6,249 bases of DNA, from NCBI GenBank assembly GCA_027310845.1, contig DAIDAB010000126.1, positions 1-6,249 on the forward strand, given 5' to 3'. Origin of the DNA: a bacterium. Its GTDB lineage: Archaea; Thermoproteota; Nitrososphaeria; Nitrososphaerales; CADDZS01. Within the stretch, counting starts at the first letter, position 1. Each line of letters begins with the position of its first letter. Of this stretch, positions 1 through 5,269 are shown in pieces. The notes under the pieces were generated by a model, which was given only the letters and a program-made list of their open reading frames with translations, had not been told where the DNA came from and did no database searches. Position numbers and translations under genes: made by a program.

Positions 1-2363
1 GGCATAGAAGCAGCCGCGTGGATGAAGGCAGCCAGACCAAATAATAGGAAAAACACAATCATTAACCACGTGGAAATCTTGGATGGCATTTTCATTTGAT
101 ACTCGTACAGTTCAGTATATCCTGCCGAGATCCCAGAAACATTGCCATTCTGGGGCAGATACGTTGAACTGTATCCCTGAGATGGTTGCGTAGCTGTGCT
201 GGGAGATAAGAAATACTGAGGGGATGCGTAGTAGTTTGTAGGTACCAATGGCATGAGATCTCCTAAAGTTGTGTTAGCCCAGAAATATGGCGTGGGTGTG
301 AAGTCATCAGGATACATCAGGGCGTTGGGTCCGCTCGTTTCTTCGAGACAGCCACAAGTAGTGTTTCCGATTCTGATAAACCACTGCTTCTTTGATTCAT
401 CTCCTCCTGCCGGACTGGGATACGGAGTCGGGACGGTGAGCGTATAAATTAGAGACCCTGCCCCGCCGCTTGAACTCGAAAGCTGGGCTCTGTACCCTGC
501 GATGAAAATCAGAATGTATGTTGGGGAGTACATATCGCGAAGCAGCTGCATGGATGTATGCGGGTCAGACATTAGGACGCGGCCTATCTGCGCTATTTGC
601 GTCTCATTAATGGTCGCATTGTCTGCGAGTGATGTCCTATTGCCCATGACTGCTATCCAGTATCCATAATCCCACCATGCCACAAATGTCGAATTTACAG
701 GAGTCTGTCGGATAAACTGGAATGCTTGGAACCAGTCTTGACTTGAAGATGTGAATGCCGTCGCACCATTGGCTACGCTTACTGGAGTGTTTGCACTGGC
801 AAACCAACCTGAATGACTGAGGTCATAGCTTCCCGTGCTACCAAAGTTTGCGGGAATGAATACTGGTATCGAGATCAGCACTATCATGAATACCGCAAAA
901 ATTACTTTGACTTCGCTTCTAGCCTCATAGATGCGTGATTTCTTTCTGGTGATGGTTGATACAGTAGGTCTAAGGATTGCCTCCGAAATCTCAACTAGGC
1001 CTATTGCTCCAAGAACTCCGAAAGCAAGGGTAGAATAGACCATCAACCTCGAAAATGAAGACGCAACATACACTCCGGTGACACCAAGAAGAAGGGCAAA
1101 AAGTGATTCAATCCCTTTTCTTCGCAGAGCTATGTATGCGCCGAAGCCACCAAGTAAAATTAGGACAGCGTAATCAGTGAAGTACTGGCTTCCTGTTGGG
1201 ATGGCCTGCTCTGCGACAGATGCAACTAGAGGATTCGTTTGCCTGTACAGAGAATCTATCACAGTGATGTACCTGCCTGATACCCCGCCAACTGTTCCAA
1301 AAGCAAGGGCAGTGAGCCCGCCGAAAATGAAAATCAGAAGTACTTTGATTAGGTTTCTAGTATATGTGAGAGGATCGCCATACTTACGTAGGGCACTTGC
1401 GACAAGCGTGAAAGCCCATGAAGCAAGAATTGAAAGCCCGATTACACTGGTTATGATGCTGATGCCAGGTCGGGGTGTGGCAGCAGAGATCAGCAGCATT
1501 ATCCCAACCATTACCGATCCTCCATATGCAGTTCTCTGAAGATCAATGCTCTTGATGAAAGGAGCGACAAGGAATAGGAGGCTGAAAATAAGTATGTACT
1601 GATCACCTCCTCCCCAGGAGATAATGGCATATCCGAACATTGCACCTGCAATTGCTGCCCTTGCTACTAGTCCCTTTGATGAAAGTTTAGCATTATACAT
1701 TGTCAGAAAGAAATACGACCCTATAACTGAAAGGAACAATGACAAGGGTTCTGACTTGAACCATCCAAGGTTGCCTCTCTCGAGTATCGGTGGCGACACT
1801 GCAAACACGAGTGCTGCAAATATTCCACCGGCCCCATTTGTGATCTTCTTCACAAGGAAGTAAAGCGCTATGCAAGTGAGAGACCCTAACAGCACAGGTA
1901 AGAACACAAGATAGTCATAGTAGCTCATCGGAATGTGAAGGACTCCATTCAGGAAGAGGTATGTAAGAGCCCCAGTCAGCTGAAGTCCTACTTGACTTGA
2001 TGCAGCCACATCTCTTCCGTAAGGCCACCAGGTTTGAATGTCGTGCCAATAGAAATATCCTTGCTGATCATGGCAAGCGGCTGTGGATGCCAATGCAGAG
2101 GGGGAGCAGTTTGCAGGATTGTTGAACAAAGCATAGTACAATCCGTGCTGCTGAGTTAGCGTGACCACATGCAATGAAGCGTAGTAGTCAAAATAAGGAT
2201 CGAACTCGTTCAGGTACCATCCATAAAGGGCAGGGTAAATCCTCATGAATAACGCGATCACAAAGATTATCGACAATGAGAGGAACGCAATTGCGCTGCG
2301 TCGTGACATCACTGGTCGGTAGAATATCGAACGCAGGCTTGCGAGTGATTCCCTAATGCTCAT
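1..2363 (-). CDS. stt3: STT3/AglB-type oligosaccharyltransferase, C-terminus cut by window edge
   Basis: This is the catalytic subunit that moves a lipid-linked oligosaccharide onto Asn in N-X-S/T sites on the outer face of the membrane. I translated 787 residues without a stop; the gene continues past base 1. A first membrane helix lies at about residues 23-40. The first external loop has NEFDPYFDYY (52-61), with D55 as the expected metal-binding Asp. The second acidic motif region reads GWFKSEP (200-206), SVAEQ (382-386) matches the SVSE motif, and WWDYG is at 563-567. A DK-type motif runs from D655 to I665 (DESKKQWFIRI). Multiple hydrophobic segments continue to about residue 505, followed by the external catalytic domain and one more hydrophobic helix at about 764-783. 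The ATG at 2363 is chosen because a TATA-like box lies about 30 bases upstream and the signature starts soon after. It lies 51 bases after gcvH in the same direction. Assignment is firm; the lysine in motif two is unusual. Confidence 0.95.
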   Translation of the reverse strand, partial: MSIRESLASLRSIFYRPVMSRRSAIAFLSLSIIFVIALFMRIYPALYGWYLNEFDPYFDYYASLHVVTLTQQHGLYYALFNNPANCSPSALASTAACHDQQGYFYWHDIQTWWPYGRDVAASSQVGLQLTGALTYLFLNGVLHIPMSYYDYLVFLPVLLGSLTCIALYFLVKKITNGAGGIFAALVFAVSPPILERGNLGWFKSEPLSLFLSVIGSYFFLTMYNAKLSSKGLVARAAIAGAMFGYAIISWGGGDQYILIFSLLFLVAPFIKSIDLQRTAYGGSVMVGIMLLISAATPRPGISIITSVIGLSILASWAFTLVASALRKYGDPLTYTRNLIKVLLIFIFGGLTALAFGTVGGVSGRYITVIDSLYRQTNPLVASVAEQAIPTGSQYFTDYAVLILLGGFGAYIALRRKGIESLFALLLGVTGVYVASSFSRLMVYSTLAFGVLGAIGLVEISEAILRPTVSTITRKKSRIYEARSEVKVIFAVFMIVLISIPVFIPANFGSTGSYDLSHSGWFASANTPVSVANGATAFTSSSQDWFQAFQFIRQTPVNSTFVAWWDYGYWIAVMGNRTSLADNATINETQIAQIGRVLMSDPHTSMQLLRDMYSPTYILIFIAGYRAQLSSSSGGAGSLIYTLTVPTPYPSPAGGDESKKQWFIRIGNTTCGCLEETSGPNALMYPDDFTPTPYFWANTTLGDLMPLVPTNYYASPQYFLSPSTATQPSQGYSSTYLPQNGNVSGISAGYTELYEYQMKMPSKISTWLMIVFFLLFGLAAFIHAAASM

Positions 2364-2392
2364 CTGCGAAGGGTCGCCACTCAACGCAGCAT

Positions 2393-2400
2393 GTATAAGC
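2393..2400 (-). promoter_or_regulatory. Putative TATA box for stt3
   Basis: On the minus strand this reads GCTTATAC, preceded by the purine-rich AGAAA. Its centre is about 34 bases before the stt3 ATG, so transcription would begin roughly 7-9 bases upstream of the start codon, a near-leaderless arrangement common in archaea. No convincing Shine-Dalgarno sequence lies before this ATG, which fits. The match to the archaeal TATA consensus is only moderate, and stt3 could instead be read through from gcvH. Confidence 0.35.
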
Positions 2401-2414
2401 TTTCTGCAGTCTGG

Positions 2415-2837
2415 CTAGTGGTTTTCTTGTTGTAATTGCTGAATATATTCTCTATAGGATTTGGCATCAAGGAGTACTTTGGACTCCGCATCATAATTCG
2501 TTGGCTTGATCTCAAGCATCCATCCGTCACCGTATGGAGAGCTTGCAACGACTTCGGGCTTTCTTGTGAGTTCAAGGTTTGACTTCACAACTATCCCTGA
2601 GATAGGCATGTAGACATCAGAGACTGTCTTGACTGACTCGACTTGCCCGAACACATCTTTTTTTGAGAATTTCTGATTTTCCTGCGGAAGTGTGACATAC
2701 ACTATATCATTCAGCATCTTTGCTGCGTAATCAGTGATGCCTACTCGAGCGTTTCCATTTGGGTTTAACTTGAGCCACTCATGATCCTTTGAGTAATAGT
2801 ATTCTTCTGGTATGTCGAAACTTTCTTTCTCACTCAT
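2415..2837 (-). CDS. gcvH: Glycine cleavage system H protein (lipoyl carrier)
   Basis: GcvH is the mobile carrier of the glycine cleavage system. Its lipoyl arm takes the aminomethyl group from the P-protein and presents it to GcvT. The 140-residue product shows YYYSKDHEWLK (13-23), close to the family's N-terminal signature, then VGITDYAAKMLNDIVYV (32-48). The lipoylation motif ESVKTVSDVYMP (67-78) places the lipoyl lysine at K70, followed by the typical GWMLEIK segment. Usual family length is about 125-130 residues, so this start gives a good fit with a short leader. The frame stays open upstream to an ATG at 2909, which touches the gcvT stop, but those 24 extra residues lack family resemblance and contain a TATA-like box. 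A weak ribosome site GGTGGT lies 12 bases before the chosen ATG. The function is certain; the start is likely. It follows gcvT, its direct partner. Confidence 0.95.
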   Translation of the reverse strand: MSEKESFDIPEEYYYSKDHEWLKLNPNGNARVGITDYAAKMLNDIVYVTLPQENQKFSKKDVFGQVESVKTVSDVYMPISGIVVKSNLELTRKPEVVASSPYGDGWMLEIKPTNYDAESKVLLDAKSYREYIQQLQQENH

Positions 2838-2849
2838 TCGAGAATATCT

Positions 2850-2855
2850 ACCACC
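2850..2855 (-). promoter_or_regulatory. Possible ribosome binding site for gcvH
   Basis: The minus strand reads GGTGGT here, partly complementary to the archaeal 16S rRNA 3' end. The 12-base gap to the ATG at 2837 is slightly long, so support is weak, but it favours the inner start over the one at 2909. Confidence 0.3.
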
Positions 2856-2886
2856 GGAGCTCCCGTTAAGAGTGTTCCTGAAGGTG

Positions 2887-2894
2887 TTTAAAAA
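2887..2894 (-). promoter_or_regulatory. Putative TATA box for gcvH
   Basis: The minus strand reads TTTTTAAA, a good match to an archaeal TATA box, between the gcvT stop and the gcvH start. Its position predicts a transcript start near 2864 and a leader of about 27 bases before the ATG at 2837. It would make gcvH expressible independently of gcvT and argues against translation from the ATG at 2909, which lies upstream of this box. Confidence 0.45.
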
Positions 2895-2909
2895 CCCAGG
2901 TCTCGTCAT

Positions 2910-4040
2910 TTAGGAAATACGCTTGTATCCGTATTTCGTGGTATCGTAGAATGGGGTAGAGACCACGCAAGCGGCCATATCCGCTTCTCTCACTTGAATT
3001 GAAACAGTATTACCGACATGCGAAAGCTGAGGACGAACGTAGCCTATCCCTATCCCTTTTTTGAGTGTTGGCGAGAATGTTCCGCTTGTCACTGCGCCAA
3101 CTTTAGTGCTGGCGAGCTTGATCTCCTGACCATGCCTTGGAATGCCGCCGGCAAGCATCGAAAATGCGATTCTTCTCCTTGTGGTCCCCTTCTTGAGTTG
3201 CTCTTCTATGAATGCTCTTCCAGGATATCCCTCCGCTTTTTCTATGTTCACAATACTCTCAAGAGCAGATTCGATGGGTGTGGTACTCTCGTCGATATCG
3301 TTTCCATAAAGGCACATCCCCGCCTCAAGCCGAAGAGAATCTCTTGCGCCAAGTCCACATGGGAGAACACCTCTGTCCTTACCCAAACCCAAAAGCTTTT
3401 TCCATATCTTTTCCGCTTTATCTGGAGCGGCGATAGGCGTATCCATAACCATTATCTCGAAACCATCTTCGCCAGTGTAGCCCGTTCGAGACACAATGCA
3501 CCTCACCGCGTCAAGTTTGCAGCTCGCTAGGGCAAACCGACGGATTGAATTGAGATCCAAATCACAAATCGCCTGCATTAAGCTGACTGCGAGTGGGCCT
3601 TGAAATGCAATCAGGGCGGTGTCATCAGAGATGTCTTTGAGTTCGACAGCAAGCGAACCCATATGATCTACCAACCACTTCCAGTCCTTCTCTCTATTTG
3701 CTGCGTTGACGACTATCGTATAACTTACATCAGAATATTTGTTTGTAACGGTGTCATCAATTATTCCACCCGATTCATTGCATATTACGGAATAGAATGC
3801 GCGGTTGTTCTTGACCTTCGAAGCATCGCTCGGGAAGACATTATTGAGAAACGATGTGGCGTCCTTTCCTTCGATTGCGAATCTGCCCATGTGAGATACA
3901 TCAAAAAGTCCTGCAAAATTTCTTACCGCATTGTGCTCATCAACAATGCTTGTATACCACAGAGGCATATCGAATCCGCCAAACTCGGTGATCTTTCCGT
4001 GTTGCCTGTGGTAAGAGTAGAGATGCGATCTTCTTGCCAT
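2910..4040 (-). CDS. gcvT: Glycine cleavage system T protein (aminomethyltransferase)
   Basis: GcvT releases ammonia from the aminomethyl-lipoyl group on GcvH and transfers the one-carbon unit to tetrahydrofolate (or an archaeal pterin analogue), leaving dihydrolipoyl-H. The 376-residue product fits the family's roughly 365-375. Visible signatures are GGFDMPLWY (21-29), FDVSHMG (46-52), GGIIDD (91-96, whose final Asp aligns with the catalytic, folate-contacting Asp), SRTGYTGEDGFEI (184-196) and GLGARDSLRLEAG (229-241). The C-terminal barrel domain ends in YGYKRIS. The frame is open for 40 more codons upstream to 4160, but that stretch has no family match and would overlap the divergent cofE gene, so the ATG at 4040 is used. 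A TATA-like box about 30 bases upstream suggests a nearly leaderless message. The stop TAA abuts an ATG of the longer gcvH frame. No P-protein gene is present here. Confidence 0.96.
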   Translation of the reverse strand: MARRSHLYSYHRQHGKITEFGGFDMPLWYTSIVDEHNAVRNFAGLFDVSHMGRFAIEGKDATSFLNNVFPSDASKVKNNRAFYSVICNESGGIIDDTVTNKYSDVSYTIVVNAANREKDWKWLVDHMGSLAVELKDISDDTALIAFQGPLAVSLMQAICDLDLNSIRRFALASCKLDAVRCIVSRTGYTGEDGFEIMVMDTPIAAPDKAEKIWKKLLGLGKDRGVLPCGLGARDSLRLEAGMCLYGNDIDESTTPIESALESIVNIEKAEGYPGRAFIEEQLKKGTTRRRIAFSMLAGGIPRHGQEIKLASTKVGAVTSGTFSPTLKKGIGIGYVRPQLSHVGNTVSIQVREADMAACVVSTPFYDTTKYGYKRIS

Positions 4041-4065
4041 ATGGTAACTCGGACCTCGCGTTGCT

Positions 4066-4073
4066 CTATTTAG
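4066..4073 (-). promoter_or_regulatory. Putative TATA box for gcvT
   Basis: On the minus strand this reads CTAAATAG within CCCTAAATAGAG. Its centre is 29-30 bases before the gcvT ATG, predicting a transcript that starts only about 4 bases upstream of it. It is the mirror image of the box at 4087-4094. Because the element is nearly symmetric it might also serve rightward transcription of cofE. Confidence 0.5.
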
Positions 4074-4086
4074 GGTTGCAGGAGCC

Positions 4087-4094
4087 TCTAAATA
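4087..4094 (+). promoter_or_regulatory. Putative TATA box for cofE
   Basis: The plus strand reads CTAAATAG within CCTCTAAATAGC. Standard archaeal spacing puts the transcript start near 4117. That lies after the ATG at 4109 and would favour the in-frame GTG at 4151 as the cofE start, with a leader of about 35 bases. It forms an exact 8-base inverted repeat with the gcvT box, 13 bases apart. Confidence 0.45.
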
Positions 4095-4108
4095 GCTTCG
4101 CGAACTTG

Positions 4109-4975
4109 ATGTCTGGAACCGACACCAGAAAGGATTCTGAGCAAAGGGAAGTGAAAGCAATCAGCACATTTTCCAATTCGATCGTGATTCCCATTAGAAG
4201 CGAAAAGCGGTTCGGAAAATTCGATCTCTGCACTGTGATCAAGAGTGAACTAGAAAAACAAAAAGTGAAGCTTCAAAGTGGAGATATTCTTGTGGTCTCT
4301 AGTAAGTTTGCCGCAATGGCTGAAGGTCGATTCGTGAAGCTTGCAAGTGTCAAAGTATCAAGAAAAGCAAGAATGCTTGCAAGTCGCTATCATGTTGATG
4401 CTCCTCTTGCTCAGCTTGTGCTTGATGAATCAGAGGTGATTCTTGGTGGAATCAGAGGATTTCTGCTCGCTGTCTCCAAAGGAATCCTCGCTCCCAATGC
4501 GGGAATAGACAGGAGCAATGTTCCGGATGGGTACGCCATACTCTATCCAAAGAACCCGCATGTAAGCGCTGAAAGACTTCGATCGCATCTACTACGACGC
4601 TTTCATTATTCCAACATGAAATTCAGGTTAGGCGTTGTGCTATCTGACAGTAGAGTTACTCCAACAAGACTCGGCACAATAGGTATTGCGATAGCTGCCG
4701 CCGGCTTTAATCCTGTAATGGATTTCAGAGGGTCTACTGATCTCTTTGGAAATACACTCAAAGTCACAGTCAGAGCAATTGCAGATCAACTTGCCTCGAG
4801 CGCTCAACTAGTGATGGGTGAGGCCGATGAATCTGTTCCTATCGTGATCATACGAGGTTGCAAGGTAAACTTCACTGGTGAAAAGGCAGCACACCAAGAT
4901 CGCGACCTATCCATGATCATTCCCTATGAAAAATGTCTCTACATTCAAGGGTTGAAGAACTCGTTCAAGGGTTGA
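4109..4975 (+). CDS. cofE: Coenzyme F420-0:L-glutamate ligase (CofE family)
   Basis: CofE-family enzymes use GTP and divalent metal to add gamma-linked glutamate to F420-0, finishing the tail of the redox cofactor F420 in the cytoplasm. With the ATG at 4109 the protein has 288 residues; from the GTG at 4151 it would have 274, nearer the roughly 250 of characterised archaeal CofE. In the 288 numbering, SGDILVVSSK leads to AEGR (71-74), then NAGIDRSNVPDG (130-141), SDSR (179-182), STDLFGN (209-215) and a conserved MGEADESVPIVIIRG stretch. The family usually reads SKAEGR and DTxGRxxRxG at two of these places; here they are AMAEGR and DSRVTPTRLG, so a divergent subfamily or altered substrate is possible. 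The ATG at 4034 would overlap gcvT and is unlikely. The last codons lie in a tandem duplication whose second copy supplies the TGA stop. It diverges from gcvT. Confidence 0.85.
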   Translation: MSGTDTRKDSEQREVKAISTFSNSIVIPIRSEKRFGKFDLCTVIKSELEKQKVKLQSGDILVVSSKFAAMAEGRFVKLASVKVSRKARMLASRYHVDAPLAQLVLDESEVILGGIRGFLLAVSKGILAPNAGIDRSNVPDGYAILYPKNPHVSAERLRSHLLRRFHYSNMKFRLGVVLSDSRVTPTRLGTIGIAIAAAGFNPVMDFRGSTDLFGNTLKVTVRAIADQLASSAQLVMGEADESVPIVIIRGCKVNFTGEKAAHQDRDLSMIIPYEKCLYIQGLKNSFKG

Positions 4976-4979
4976 AGAA
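4944..4979 (+). repeat. 20-base-period tandem duplication at the cofE 3' end
   Basis: The 16-mer TTCAAGGGTTGAAGAA occurs at 4944-4959 and again exactly at 4964-4979, a period of 20 bases. Since 20 is not a multiple of three, the two copies are read in different frames: the first gives QGLK, the second gives FKG and then TGA. The duplication therefore sets the present C-terminus of CofE. Confidence 0.85.
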
Positions 4980-4986
4980 GAGATGT

Positions 4987-5160
4987 CTACTGTCTCATCT
5001 GCGACTTCGAAATTTCTATAGAGTAATCGTTTGATGAAAGCCCCTTGCCGCATGATTTACATTTGTTCTGATTAGCCTTGATGACATCCTTGGCAGATTT
5101 GAGATCAAAGCCAGTGTAGATAACGACGCCACAATTACTGCAAACAATTTCAAGGGGCAA
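4987..5160 (-). CDS. Small zinc-ribbon protein, 57 residues, TTG start
   Basis: The product begins MPLEIVCSNCGVVIYTGFDL if the TTG at 5160 initiates, and ends SKSQMRQ. Two CxxC knuckles, C7/C10 (CSNC) and C34/C37 (CKSC, followed by GKG), are separated by 23 residues, the layout of a single structural zinc ribbon. The rest is short and soluble, with no signal or membrane segment. The function is unknown to me; proteins of this style can bind nucleic acid or other proteins, but nothing here proves it. The frame is closed by TAG seven codons upstream of the TTG and contains no usable ATG or GTG near the N-terminus. An AGGAGAT ribosome site precedes the TTG by 10 bases. The gene converges on cofE with 11 bases between the stops and diverges from the topoisomerase gene. 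The paired cysteines and ribosome site make it a real gene in my view. Confidence 0.75.
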   Translation of the reverse strand: MPLEIVCSNCGVVIYTGFDLKSAKDVIKANQNKCKSCGKGLSSNDYSIEISKSQMRQ

Positions 5161-5170
5161 ACGACCGAGA

Positions 5171-5177
5171 ATCTCCT
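5171..5177 (-). promoter_or_regulatory. Ribosome binding site deciding the TTG start of the zinc-ribbon gene
   Basis: The minus strand reads AGGAGAT, a strong complement to the 16S rRNA 3' end, 10 bases before the TTG at 5160. No ATG or GTG lies at a suitable distance in this frame, so it supports the TTG. Confidence 0.5.
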
Positions 5178-5208
5178 ATTCGAATCGGATCTAGGTTGAA
5201 ATCGCAGG

Positions 5209-5216
5209 ACTATATC
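5209..5216 (-). promoter_or_regulatory. Weak TATA-like box for the zinc-ribbon gene
   Basis: The minus strand reads CGATATAG. The spacing predicts transcription from about 5186 and a leader of about 26 bases that would include the AGGAGAT site. The match to consensus is modest. Confidence 0.3.
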
Positions 5217-5230
5217 GCACTTCCGTTGTC

Positions 5231-5238
5231 AAAAATAC
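5231..5238 (+). promoter_or_regulatory. Putative TATA box for the topoisomerase gene
   Basis: The plus strand reads AAAAATAC after TTGTC. Its centre is about 35 bases before the ATG at 5270, predicting a start near 5261 and a leader of about 9 bases. An A-run at 5249-5255 is an alternative AT-rich element but is too close to the ATG. Confidence 0.35.
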
Positions 5239-5269
5239 TGGGAGTTTGAAAAAAAGGGATTAACGAGAT

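Noticed and set aside
1177..1863. Plus-strand open frames of 120 and 79 codons
   Set aside because: They lie inside stt3, whose minus-strand translation is continuous and rich in family motifs. They show no recognisable protein features.
2856..2863. GGAGCTCC palindrome in the gcvT-gcvH spacer
   Set aside because: It is an 8-base perfect palindrome next to the predicted gcvH transcript start, but too short and isolated to call an operator, and the loopless form cannot make a useful hairpin.
3018..3530. 170-codon plus-strand open frame
   Set aside because: It is antisense to the conserved part of gcvT and its product is an unlikely Cys/Arg-rich composition with no family signature. The same applies to the 157-codon plus-strand frame at 3600-4073.
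4034..4108. 25-codon N-terminal extension of cofE from the ATG at 4034
   Set aside because: It would overlap the gcvT start and cover the promoter region. CofE similarity begins only after about 4165.
4041..4160. 40-codon N-terminal extension of gcvT
   Set aside because: It has no GcvT resemblance, would overlap cofE coding sequence, and runs through both divergent TATA boxes. The ATG at 4040 gives the usual family length.
4976..4986. Terminator between the convergent cofE and zinc-ribbon genes
   Set aside because: The 11-base gap has neither a T-run on either strand nor a hairpin, so no terminator can be supported.
5032..5084. C/D-box guide RNA: TGATGA at 5032 and 5079 with CTGA at 5068
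   Set aside because: The distance from the first C-like box to CTGA is about 30 bases, not the usual 10-13, no terminal CTGA follows the second box, and the region is the zinc-ribbon coding sequence.
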